NCBI RefSeq assembly: GCF_001039355.2
Contig: NW_019775387.1
Coordinates: forward strand, 17,410 to 49,909
DNA length: 32,500 nucleotides
Direction of reading: 5' to 3'
Origin: Lingula anatina
Taxonomy: Eukaryota > Brachiopoda > Lingulata > Lingulida > Lingulidae
Position numbers and translations under genes: made by a program
The notes under the pieces: model-generated
Told to the model about the DNA's origin: nothing
The model's input: only the letters and a program-made list of their open reading frames with translations
Databases searched by the model: none
In this document: positions 1 through 10,117 of the stretch, one piece after another
Numbering within the stretch: the stretch's first letter is position 1
Layout of the letters: the number at the start of each line of letters is the position of its first letter

Positions 1-11
1 TAACAATATAT

Positions 12-249
12 TGTAGCTTACATTAATATAAGTGCCTTATTATAAATAGCTCTTGTATATAAATATATGATATGAATATGCATAGTGGTGTTAGCGCTCT
101 TTTTATGTCACGTGGGTCATGTGACCCTGGACTATAAAAGCGGTTGGCGCGTAATTCAAAGTGAGATACACCAGTGATCGGCTGTGTAGATAGTACGAAT
201 AAAGATTTTTCTAAAAGGACAATACATTTGTTGTCGTGCCACGGTTACA
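12..249 (+). mobile_element. Probable solo LTR of an LTR retrotransposon
   Basis: The 238-bp segment starts TGTA and ends TACA, the terminal inverted pattern of many Gypsy-type LTRs. Inside, in the right order, are a TATA box (TATAAAA, 133-139) and a polyadenylation signal (AATAAA, 198-203), about 65 bp apart. The flanks tatat (7-11) and taaat (250-254) match at 4 of 5 positions, as a decayed target duplication might. No polypurine tract precedes it in the 11 visible bases, and no obvious tRNA primer site follows, which favours a solo LTR over an element end. No retroviral-type ORF is attached. The superfamily is inferred. Confidence 0.45.
105..126. promoter_or_regulatory. E-box CACGTG plus 12-bp palindrome upstream of the LTR TATA box
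   Basis: CACGTG (109-114) is followed directly by the perfect palindrome GGTCATGTGACC (115-126), ending 6 bases before the TATA box. TCACGTG and TCATGTGA are the core forms bound by bHLH-zip factors of the USF and MITF/TFE group. Use of the site is inference. Confidence 0.35.
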
Positions 250-295
250 TAAATATTCAAATCTTAACCACACTGACATTTGGGACAATACATGT

Positions 296-372
296 CAGGG
301 GCGGATCCAGGATTATTTGAAGGGGGGGGGGGTCCACGGATGCAAAGCCCCCCCCCCCCCCTCGGGGCCCAA
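296..372. mobile_element. hAT-like transposon end fragment with G and C homopolymers
   Basis: The sequence starts CAGGGGCGGATCCAGGA, which resembles a terminal repeat seen in hAT-like elements of aquatic invertebrates (recalled, not searched). An 11-base G run (322-332) and a 14-base C run (348-361) follow and can pair as a hairpin. No matching opposite end is visible nearby, so this is a fragment. Confidence 0.3.
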
Positions 373-1060
373 GTAACTAACGCCAAGTAAATAACATTGC
401 ACCTCGTTAAATGTTTGATGCATTTTGACTCCATATGCTTTGAAATTTCAATAGATTTTAGGTGCCAGTTCATTATACCAAGTTCATTATGAGTATAAGA
501 TCAAAGCAGGCGGATAAAACTCCATGAACTTAAATGCCATCATTTATGATACAATTACAAATCACTGTGAACGAAGTTAATTTCTTTTTCGTTCACCCGA
601 TATGTATTTGTCTGTACGTGAGCAATTTCGGTTCCAGAGTCACTCACTCGTTTGACATTAGACCGGGGTTTCCCGTTTTGTTGACCGAGTTATGCCCATT
701 GGACCTAGAGATACTTAAGAAATATTGGGAGCGCTTTTTGTAAGCGATATTCTGTTTCTTAATTATATCTTTAATTGATCTTGTTTTATTCTAAAAATAT
801 CTTTGTAAGAATTACGCGCCAAAATTGGTTTTCATTTTAGTTGTAAAGAACCTTATGTTGACACACTTTTTATTTATTTAGCGACACAGTTCCTATCCAA
901 ATGGTGAAGTATATTGCCACGTGCGTCTGTTTGGCAATTGGGCACTTGCATCAACTAAAACTAGCTCATTTTGATATCAAAACCAACAACGTGTTGGTCA
1001 GCCTGCAAGGAATTTGTGAACTGGTAAAATTTTTATTTTGTTGATAAAAGCCTGGCGAAT

Positions 1061-1321
1061 TAGGCTTCGTTCACATGCAATGTCTATTTTCTAAATTCTA
1101 TTTTCTATTCGCGCTATCTTATGATCACGGTCTGTGCACTGAATATCCCGCGGCGTAATTACTGGCAGCGCGAGCCAGTTACTTATAGTAACTTATAGTT
1201 ACTGGCTCGCGCTGCCAGTAATTACGCCGCGGGATATTCAGTGCACAGACCGTGATCATAAGACATACCGCGAATAGAAAATAGAATTTAGAAAATAGAC
1301 ATTGCATGTGAACGAAGCCTA
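1061..1321. mobile_element. Foldback MITE, near-perfect palindrome, in a kinase intron
   Basis: The two halves of this 261-bp element are near-perfect reverse complements, with arms of about 125 bp (ends TAGGCTTCGTTCACATGCAA and its complement) around a short loop built from repeats of aacttatag. AAT flanks both ends (1058-1060 and 1322-1324), a 3-bp target duplication of the kind made by PIF/Harbinger transposases. It has no coding capacity. It lies within the 1024-1449 intron of the kinase relic. The close match of the arms implies a fairly recent insertion. The family assignment is inference from the duplication length. Confidence 0.75.
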
Positions 1322-1548
1322 AATCATCTTTGTTTGTTTTTAAAGCGATTGATCATAAACGTTTTGGACATGCCCAACACTTATATTTTTTAAACGGAAT
1401 ATTATATTTCTTTATTTAATTTTTTTAACTGGTGTTTTCTTTCTAACAGTGTGATCTGGGGTCCGCCCATCCTCTGAATGCGGCTGGGGAGAGCAACCAT
1501 GTTGTCCAGTTAATGAGCTTTACCCTCTACAAGAACATGACCCCAGAG

Positions 1549-1806
1549 GTACTTAGGGATTGCCCCGCCTCGCGGAAAGCAGATTAATATGCTCTTGGTG
1601 TCATGTTGTTTGAATTAATGGAGGGAAGGTAAGACAGACAAAGTATACAGTTATGGGCATAATGACTAAATTTAGGGGTACTTAGGGATTGCCCCACCTT
1701 TTGGAAAGCAGGTTACTATGCTCTTGGTGTCATGCTGTTTGAATTAATGGAGGAAAGGTAAGATAGACAAAGTATACAGTTATGGGCATAATGACTACAT
1801 TTAGGT
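1549..1806 (+). repeat. 129-bp tandem duplication of a kinase exon end and its splice donor
   Basis: Two copies (about 1549-1677 and 1678-1806) start at GGTACTTAGGGATTGCCCC. Each holds the last part of the helix-F exon plus its GTAAG donor (1629 and 1758, exactly 129 apart). Copy 1 has TAA in frame just before YALGV, while copy 2 reads TAC there. Copy 2 lacks the front half of the exon. Confidence 0.85.
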
Positions 1807-2939
1807 CAATAGTTTTTATAGAAAATATGAAGCCAAAAATCATATACCATCTTTCAATAGTTCATGAAGTAATTTGATTGGGAAACAAAATATAGGAATA
1901 GATTTAAAAGATTTCTTCTGGAACTAAATTCACGCAAAATTTAAAAGAGGCCCATCGGAGTTTTCTAATATAAGAATAGTATGAAGTGATCGAGAGCAGT
2001 TTGTGCTCATTTTTTTTTCGAATTAATTTAGACACACACTTTGGATTGAGGTGCCTTCTAGAGCAGAAGCCAGAAGAAAAATCCTCCAAGGCAATCCTCC
2101 AATTTTTTTCAATGAAATCTCCAGGATAGTCCTAACCCATTGTAGCATAGTTTTGTTCAATGCACTTTTTTGATGAATTGCTTTTTACTTCGTAAAACTC
2201 TTCGGTGGTCAGTTGCATTACCCCCCAACGTGGCTCACATTGAACGGTCTATTCAGAATGAATGAACTATTTTTATCAATTTCATTTCAGCAACGTGGAT
2301 CAAAGAATAAGCAGTATGACTGGCCTTTTAAGTCATCAGTACGAATATCCTCGATATATTTGTCTTCCTGCAATTTTGGTTGCTGTGAAAGCTCCTAAAA
2401 AGTTTGGTTAACTTATTTTGCTATATCATGAAATTTTATTTAAAATTATTTAGTTAATATGTATCATATTAATCTGTTATTCACTACTACATTTATTTAT
2501 TTATTCATTTGATTATTTATCTAATATAATTTTACTTTTGTTTATTTGAATTTAGTTGGCTCTTTGACTACTACGTGAATGAGTTTCCAACTCATATGGT
2601 CGCCTCCCCAGTTTTACATATAGCTCAGGTAAAAATAAAGAAAGAAAAATTCCTGATTTTTCTACTCGTCTCTTAGTTCAATTTAATATTATATTTAATT
2701 TCAAATTGTAAATAATATTAATCAAAAATAACCAAAAGTCAGCAACTCTGTTTGTTATGGTAAAAGCTAGATCTATGTTTTCCGCAAACATTCACTAACA
2801 CTTGCGATACTGAGACTTGTCTTACTGCCTAAACATCTTCACCATTTCGTCATGACAGGAAGTGTTGGCTGAAGAACAGCTGGAGATGGGTCCTCTGACT
2901 GCAAACAGCAGCGTCCGCAATATTGTTGACAATGGCTAG

Positions 2940-5214
2940 GAGGCTGCAGTAAACTACCAGCTGCTTCAATACTTCACTCAAGTGTCATGTTTTAATTTGA
3001 AGTAGCTGACTCTTTGAAACAAACTGTTTACTTTACTACAAATTTATTCGGACGTATGTCTTTACTTGGAACCACGTGTCGATTTCACTTAATGAAATAT
3101 TTAAGATAAAATCTATCATAACCAATAGAAATAAACATTCAAGTTTTCCCTTTCTCTTTTAGATATGCAACTTATTTATCTATTGTTTCTGTCGGTTTCA
3201 TGTATATTAAATTAATTTTATATGCTTAAAACAACAGGAAAGTAGTATCTGGTTTTAAGACAATAGTCCTTTGTTAATACAACAACTGACTTAAAAATAT
3301 ATATCGAAAAACTATATTGAAGATTGTTCATTTTCTGAATTTTCGAACTGACCGGGGCAATGTTTGATAAATCCGATACCGATAGTGCTTGAAGTACCGA
3401 GCGAGACTATGCAATGACACGGTGAATCTACTGCAGAATTGTTTATATTAAAAACTAGGATCCTTCGGTTGATCCTTGGGGCTCTTGCTTTTTATTTTGC
3501 AGATACTTTTCCTCTGTAAAAATTACTGATAACAAACTAAACTCAGAATTGATTGTCGACTTTTAAGAGTATCGTTCTCCTCGGAAACTAATTATGTCCT
3601 CATGGCCAATGAAACTATGGGCTCATTCCCATTGTAAATATCGGTCTACGTAAATCGATCCAACTTTCTTTGAATGTCATCAATTTAATAGACTATGGAA
3701 TTATAGATGAGCTTACATGAACAGATCAACACGCCTCCTCCTGGAGTTGGAAATATTATACATGTATAAGATTGGTGATTATACGTTGGAACAAGAGGAA
3801 GCGTGTAGACCGATATTTTCAATGTTAATGAGCTATAAAACTTCGTCTGCACTGTACTTACAACAGATTGCTGCCGTTGTCAGCGGTAAATATGAGGGCT
3901 GATTGTGGAAATAGCAGCACTGTGTCATAAGCTTCTTTCACTGACCTTGGTCTGAACTGAACACCTCTCACCAAAACAAGTACGTGTAATTTACAGTATG
4001 TTATAGCCCACCCTCTGTTCGTACTGAAGCCTCGATTAAAGAAGTTTTTTTGTTATTAAAGGCAACAGCGCATGTCCATTTTGTGGTTTCATGTAACTTC
4101 ATAAACAACTCTGAATAAAACAACATTGGAACAATATTGACAAAAGAATTCAATTTTGAAATGAATCTTACTTTTTACCCAACAGGGACACTCAGTTAAT
4201 TCAAAGTAAAACATAATATAGTTTGGTTTATACCGACTGTTTTGGACGATTCCCCCTAAGACACCCCCCTCCCCCATCCCGGGAAAGATGTGCGGCTCTT
4301 AATTAAATTATCGATTTGAGGCATTTATACATGTATTTAATATTTTACTCTGAATATAAGAAAAGGGACAGAATGAAAAACAAAAACTGTAAGGATTGAC
4401 TTTTAATCATAAGATTAAAAAAAGCTCACTTATGTGCTTAAACAAAACTTAGAGGCAACCTTAAATCAGATGCATATATGCTTTTAAATGTTATTTTTCA
4501 AACAAACAAATACTACCAACTTATCAATTTTTCTGAAAGCAATCATTTCTTTATCTGCATTTCATTAGACATGAGTGAGTTTTCTGAATAAAATGTTTTT
4601 ATTTATAATAAAAATGTAATCCATGAAAGGAACAAATAACACATCATTGAAATATCTAGAATATTTATTTGGTATTCAAATTTTCACTTCACATCATATA
4701 CAAACTCAGATCTTTGAATTCAAAGCAGGCATTTTGCCTGAATAATGGTGCATGGAATAATGGAAGAGGACCTTAGTTCCATTTTCAGAACTTAGCTGCA
4801 GATCAAATATGGAACACACTTAAAACACCCTTAGATTGCCTGTTGTCAATGCAATGCGGTATTAAGAACAGTCTCATTCTACTAATATCATCCAGGTGAA
4901 CATAGTGAAAAACTAAATCTCATACATAATTTTCGCTATATTTTTTCTTTTTACTGAGTATGATAAGTTCTTTTAAAAGATACTGTTTATGTACCTCGGT
5001 ATATAATCAGGCATATTTCAAAAAATATCCAACAAAACCTTCTCAACTTGTCAGTGTTTACAGACTGACATCATGCACAGTGTGTATAATTATATGCCAA
5101 GCTGGCTTTCAAAACCTTCACCATTCCATTTGTAAGTTCTTAATTTACCACACACACACACAACAATTGAAGGTTCATCTCAGTGAATAAAAACATGAAA
5201 ATAATCTCGATCCA
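2940..5214. other. Gene-free spacer
   Basis: This stretch is AT-rich. The longest open frames, for example 61 codons at 3717-3902, resemble nothing I know and lack splice context. It holds a short (CA)n run near 5151-5163 and a probable MITE relic at 3619-3690 (listed separately). Confidence 0.5.
3619..3690 (+). mobile_element. Degenerate half-copy of the 22.5-kb MITE family
   Basis: The order cattcccat, then ggtctac, then atcgatcc, then gaatg follows the left arm of the element at 22541-22786 with many changes. Only one arm can be seen. Confidence 0.3.
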
Positions 5215-5999
5215 TTTCTAACAGATAAATAAATATGTGTGATGACAGAAAAGGTAAGTCCCACAAATCAAACAGTTGTTCTTGTGATGTTTCTTGCCTT
5301 CTGAGAAGGGCAATCATATCACAAATCATATCAATGCACATGCACACAATACCAGTAGTTTCTGTGGGCATGCAAAAGAGAGTCTGTGGCAAATAGAGAA
5401 TGTGAATTTTGGTTGGTGCTGAAATCCCAGAAACTGAATGTCCATCAGTTCAGTGAAGAAGGCCATAACATTTGATAATGCTAATCCCTTTTCTTCTGCC
5501 AGCTGAAAAGGGAAAAATGTGATTCATTAATAATTTGTTCCCAAAATAATTAGCTCTCTATTATCATAGTCAAACCTCAACAAGAAATTTCTACAATAAA
5601 GAAGCAGCAGTTGGTAATTTTTTCAAAAACAAATGCAAACTTAAGTAGACTTGTCCACTATCATGAGGCATGGTAGTCTGATTGCATTCAGCAAGAGTCC
5701 CCCTGGAGCTGAATCTAGAACTGTATTTTCATTGGGAATGGGTCCTTAGAGGGCAACTTACACTGTTTGTGTTCTACAGAAACAACTCCATTCAATAATT
5801 TACTGACAATTCGAAACAAAAGATTTAAATTTATAATACCAAAACAAGGTTTTTTGTCAATTTAAAATAAAAAACTATCTAATTATTACCTGTAGCCTCT
5901 CTTGAATATCTTAAGAATTCTCCACATGTAATTTCCTCCTCTGCTTAGAAGACAATCAAGGAATGTTGGGCATGGACCTCCTTGAAGTAGGCCAAACTC
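5215..5999 (-). pseudogene. HECT E3 ligase C-lobe remnant
   Basis: Two minus-strand exons match the plus-strand HECT exons at 14170-14980. Exon 5999-5890, bounded by CACAG and GTAATA, encodes AEEEITCGEFLRYSREAT, aligning with REEEHTYGQFLRYLREVA, and ends in the same phase (1). Exon 5499 to about 5215 encodes SNVMAFFTELMDIQFLGF, matching HVLAFCTGVKEIPSLGF, and later QEQLFDLWDLPF, matching EFIYNLWDLAF. Damage: a stop before the AEEE block, an extra A after the start of the second exon, a changed acceptor (ctg for cag), and a second frame change before the former active-site region. The catalytic LPTASTC block is not preserved. HECT C-lobes carry the ubiquitin-accepting cysteine, so this copy should be inactive. 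Confidence 0.65.
5650..5760 (-). mobile_element. Decayed MITE arm inside the HECT pseudogene intron
   Basis: The series ctgattgcattcagc, agagtcccc, then ttttcattgggaatgggtcc follows the reverse complement of the left arm of the 22541-22786 element. It lies in the 5500-5889 intron. Confidence 0.4.
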
Positions 6000-6002
6000 C
6001 TG

Positions 6003-7670
6003 TGAAATTACAACATACAAATACTACGTATATATCATATCTTACACAAAAATACAACAAAAATACTCCTAGGAGATGGGCCAGAGAGATGTTCCAACCT
6101 AGGATACCTGCAGGCTGGGGCTGAAATAATAAATGACATTAATAGGGCCACTTAAAGCTAAATGATGAAATGCGCATTTAGTTCCCAGTGGACACTGTGG
6201 GAAAAAAATTGAACATAGCTCTGTAACTAAGTGATAGGAGATATGAACCCTTAATCATAATGCTTCATTAATCATTTAAATAATTTATTTAAACAAAGAC
6301 ATTATTTTGCATCTTTTGTGATAAAATCCGAAGAAAAACTTTCCAGAACATTTTCCGGCATCAGTTTGCAGTATTTGTTGTTATGATCAAATGGGTGTTA
6401 AAACAGTGTTGTTAGCTGATCAGATGAGGGAGATATATCTGAATTTAATATTACAGTTTTCAACCCAAGAATGCTGTTTTTACACCATGAAATTGGCAAA
6501 TTCACCCCGATTTATTTTTGATGCAGCAGGATTATCTCATAACATGACAATATTTATTTTCCATATTATCTTAGAAGATAAGGAAAAAACCCAAATGTAA
6601 CAATCAATCTCTCTTAAGTGATACCACTGAAAGCATAACAATTGACAAAGAACCACGGCATGAAGAATCCATAATCCATACAACAGCTTGAAAATGCTTT
6701 AAATTTATTTATATATGTGTATATTTATATATGTTATGTATGTATAATGATACTGTAAAAATGAAAAAAAGATGACAGCTGCGGGAGATAATCATTTGTT
6801 TCAAACATTGCAGTCTAGCAAAATATCATTTTAGAACATGGTTCCTCACAAATTTGTTTGTTACATTACTGCAATAATACTGTAATAATACTGCTTACCA
6901 TATCACCTTCCTGTCTCTGGCTGTGTATATTCCACTTGTTCTAAAATTTGCCACATCCCATGTGTTGCATATATATGGATGAGATGAAGGCTAGGGATGT
7001 TCTTGCTGGTCTATAACTGTCTGTTCCTTATTATTGAAAGCCATGTCCATGTAGCCAGCTGCTGCCTAGAAGCCACCATGTCATACAGAAAGGTGCTGGA
7101 AAAAATAAAACAGTCCAGTTAACCACTAGTCTTGGTCATGAAGATGTCTGGTTTGTTTTTGTACTGGATACAGTATTTGGCACTGCAGCCAGTTGCAACA
7201 AAGCGTCAGTGCCACCTGAGCTTGGGGGTGAGGTACAGCTGACAGAGAAATCAACAAGGTACCAGCAGGATGGTCAAGTAAAATGAAATGGACATGTGTC
7301 TTCTGCGGCAGCATGTCTAAGGAAGGGTAGACATTGACCTCTAGAAGAACTGCATATTTTTTAAAATTTAAAGGGCTAGCGTTTTGGGCATGCGTGCTGT
7401 TGGAAAAGGTTGTCATGCTCCTAAAAGACTGAGTGCATTTTTATCAATGCCTCTCCTTCTTCATAGCCATCCCTGGCTGGACCATACCAAACAGTTATGA
7501 GACATTGCTTGCCAGACTACCTAGGAGAGCATGGATAAGGTGGTGCTGCAAGTAAAACAGCTTCTGCATGGCGTGGACATCGATTTGGGGAAGGTTGTGG
7601 ACTGTGTCATCACGATAGATAGCTCATGGCAGAGCCGCAACAATTCTAAGCACGGGTTCGTTGCAGTGAT
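6003..7670. other. Gene-free spacer left of the Harbinger element
   Basis: No coding exon was recognised on either strand. A 96-codon minus frame (7416-7126) is open but Ser/Thr/Pro/His-rich and unlike any family known to me. A plus frame at 7531 runs straight into the transposon end. TATA-type simple sequence is near 6707-6745. Confidence 0.45.
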
Positions 7671-7673
7671 ATT

Positions 7674-7706
7674 AGAGAGTTTCGGCAGGACGTTGAACGT
7701 GTACGT
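7674..7706 (+). repeat. Harbinger left terminal inverted repeat
   Basis: 33 bp, identical to the reverse complement of 11755-11787. ATT target duplication lies at 7671-7673. Confidence 0.93.
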
Positions 7707-8207
7707 ATACGTGTGACGTAACAGGTTGTTGCCTTCTACGTCACGACTTTTGGCATACAGCCTCGCCTAGGTTCTCGTCTTGCGTACGTTCTGAACGTGA
7801 AGAAGGCTGTTTACACGTAAGTGAAGAACGTGAGTTTTTAACTGCTCTTTAAGTGTAGAAAAGGCATTATTCTTTATATCATTTTGATTAACATAGCAAG
7901 ATTAACTATTCATTAGATTTTTATCTCAATAATCTTGAGTTACATGGCTAATTGAAGGAAAAACGGGCTTTTTACAGAGATGCTCTTTGCGTTGTCAGAT
8001 TCTCTCCATTCCTTGGATTCTTGTATGCAATGACCATGACTTCGTGAACATGTATCACTTGCCTTCTACAATGAAAATGTATATGATTGAATCAAACAAT
8101 TTTTTTCATTTTGCTTACTGATAGAGAAGAAATAAAGTCATTTAAAACGCTAGGTTTCCCAATGAAATTGTTTTTCTGTTTATTACAGTGCTCTGTTCTC
8201 AAACAAG

Positions 8208-9220
8208 ATGGCTTTGGCAGAAGATAAAAATAAAAAAATCAGATTCACTCCTGCTCTAGACATTCTCCTGCTGCAGGAGGTTTTAGTGGTAAATCCGTTT
8301 GAGGAAAGCCCAAGGTGGGCAGAAGTTTCCACCTCCTTTAATGCTGTATTGAAAGAGAGGCGTGGCGATGAAATGACTTTAACCACTGCCAGGACTGTTC
8401 GAGAGAGAACAGCACATTTGATTCAGAAATTTAAGAAAGATGAAATGGAGAGTGCAAGAAAGTAAGTACTCATCACATTCAACACATTCAAAATTTTCTT
8501 AGTACTTCATTTACCATATGTCTTTATATAAATTACCTCTGTTCTGTTACATTTTTTATTCACATTTTATTTTGGAAGAAGTATATTATTATTAAAAATA
8601 TAAATAATTGCAGATCTGGAACAAATGAAGAGTACGGTCAGAGAGAGCAGCTACTCACTGACCTGGTAGCACTCCTCAATGAAACTCAGCAAAAAACTAA
8701 GGCCAACAAGGTTGACGCTGAGAAGGCTGAAAAAGAGGAGGGGATGGCTGTAAGGCAGGCAGCCCTTAATAGAAAAGAGGTTAAAGGTATTATGTAATTT
8801 GTATAATAGCCACTTTTGTATTTGATAAAGCCAATTACAATATGTATGACACTAAGAAACTGGATTGACATATCTCTATATGTAAAATACTAGTACTTTA
8901 TTGGATAAGATTAATAAAAGCAGTAATATTAGCTTTTATCATTTGTTTAAATACATGTTCTCCCTTTAACAGAAGGACAGTCAGGTGTGGGCAGAAAGAG
9001 GAGCTCAGAAAGAGAAGATTATCTGGCCATAGTCAGGGAAAGGGAACAGAATGCGAAGAGATTGCGGGAAGAGGAGCTGGCCCTCAAGAGGGAAGAACTC
9101 GCATTGTCAAAAGCCAGATTTGAACTGGAAAAGAAGGAGAGGGAGAGAAGAATGGAAGCAGAGGCGGCAAGAGAGAAAATGATGCTGGACTTGATGAAGG
9201 CAGTAATGGAAAAGAAATAA
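8208..9220 (+). CDS. Harbinger Myb/SANT-like DNA-binding protein
   Basis: There are three exons: 8208-8461, 8614-8786 and 8973-9220. Phases are 2 then 1, all with GT..AG, giving 224 aa. Residues about 8-100 form a trihelical Myb/SANT-like domain (FTPALDILLLQEVL, then a conserved Trp in RWAEVSTSFN, then TARTVRERTAHLIQKF). The KSGTNEEYGQREQLL stretch after it is usual in this family. The C-terminal third is a highly charged coiled coil (ELALKREELALSKARFELEK). In Harbinger elements this second protein binds the ends and helps bring the transposase into the nucleus. ATG 8208 is chosen because it follows an AT-rich leader and directly precedes the domain. The gene converges on the transposase. Confidence 0.85.
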
Positions 9221-9533
9221 ATCTTTTTTCCTATTAGCACTGCTATATAGGCAATTTAATGTGACCATGATTTTTTTTTTACTTTTTAGTACCCACTTTT
9301 AAACAAAGACTACACTTTTAAACAAAGACTACATGAAATAGGCCAAGTTACCTTTTTGTGCACATTTATTTTTCATTCTGTTTGTTAATATTTAGTGCTG
9401 ATTTTGCTGTTAAGTATACTTGTCCAGTGTTATTGCATCAAAATTGCCAAAATAATTTTTTTGTCCATTCTTATATTCTGCTTATTTGTGCCAAAGTTTA
9501 TTTTTATTTTCTTCAAAATGATGAAAAATAATT

Positions 9534-10040
9534 GAATACTCTTTCTTTGTTTTGTGCCAAAAGCTTAAAAAAATGCTCAAATCTATTTCATATATATTTT
9601 TTAGTTTTATATATATCAGATTCAAAGTTTCATTCCTCAATGATGTTAAAAAGAATCATCTCTATATTGTAAATATCAACCATATGCAATTAATAGCATT
9701 CTTTACTGTTATATTATTATTTTTATTGTTACTTATTGTTGAAAGCAGCCATGTCAAATGAATACTCTTATTTTTGTTTTGGTCAAAAGCTAAAATAATG
9801 CTCATAAATAAATAGGCCTATCAACCATGCAATTAATGGCATTCGGTACCGTTACTTATTGTTGAATGCTGCTACAAAAAATAAATGCTCTTATTTCAGT
9901 TTTGTACAAAAGTTCCAAATATTGCTCATATTTTGAAATCTTTTTCTAATTTTTTATATGTTTAAAACGTTTCATTGCTCAATAGTTACAGAAAATTACC
10001 ACTATATTGTAAATAAAAAATTTCAACCTTGTACAATTCT
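9534..10040 (+). repeat. Three imperfect direct repeats between the Harbinger genes
   Basis: The same run of words recurs starting near 9534, 9759 and 9880: aatactctt..ttttgt, then caaaagct, aatgctca, (attgtaaat), atgcaattaatggcattc and acttattgttgaa. Copies differ by internal deletions. This is the AT-rich 3' spacer between the two convergent ORFs. A 19-bp tandem duplication (actttt aaacaaagactac) lies upstream at 9295-9332. Confidence 0.55.
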
Positions 10041-10117
10041 TTATTTGCTCAATTCTTTTCCTCTACACTACAGCACATTATCTTAATTCTTTTAGATATG
10101 TGATGCATTTATTATGT

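Larger units (their letters stand above)
638..2939 (+). pseudogene. Protein kinase gene fragment, C-lobe only, interrupted
   Basis: Consecutive exons encode a eukaryotic protein kinase domain from the hinge onwards. Exon about 638-739 has the hinge-like VLLTELCP. Exon 882-1023 has the catalytic loop AHFDIKTNNVLV, a non-RD form of HRDxKxxN. Exon 1450-1628 has CDLGSA in place of DFG, then MTPEVL (APE position) and YALGVMLFELMEG (helix F). Likely C-terminal exons are about 2291-2330, 2556-2628 and 2859-2939, the last with a stop. The phases agree at 739/882, 1023/1450 and 1628/2291. The ATP-binding N-lobe is not found upstream, where an LTR and a hAT fragment lie. An in-frame TAA falls just before helix F, and a 129-bp part of that exon is duplicated. 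This is probably a dead copy. The kinase subfamily is not recognised. Confidence 0.7.

Noticed and set aside
322-361. G-run and C-run as a functional G-quadruplex
   Set aside because: Single homopolymers also occur at 12624, 14908 and 22402 and fit simple slippage or transposon-end decay better.
3717-3902. 61-codon open frame, MNRSTRLLLELEILYM...
   Set aside because: No splice context, no recognised motif, and of a length expected by chance in this AT content.
5890-5999. Alternative frame EFGLLQGGPCPTFLDCLL suggesting a HECT N-lobe GGP motif
   Set aside because: Alignment with the plus-strand copy shows that the true frame is AEEEITCGEFLRYSREAT; the GGP reading is a shadow.
7126-7416. 96-codon minus-strand frame
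   Set aside because: Open but of biased composition, with no splice signals in the right phase and no recognised family.
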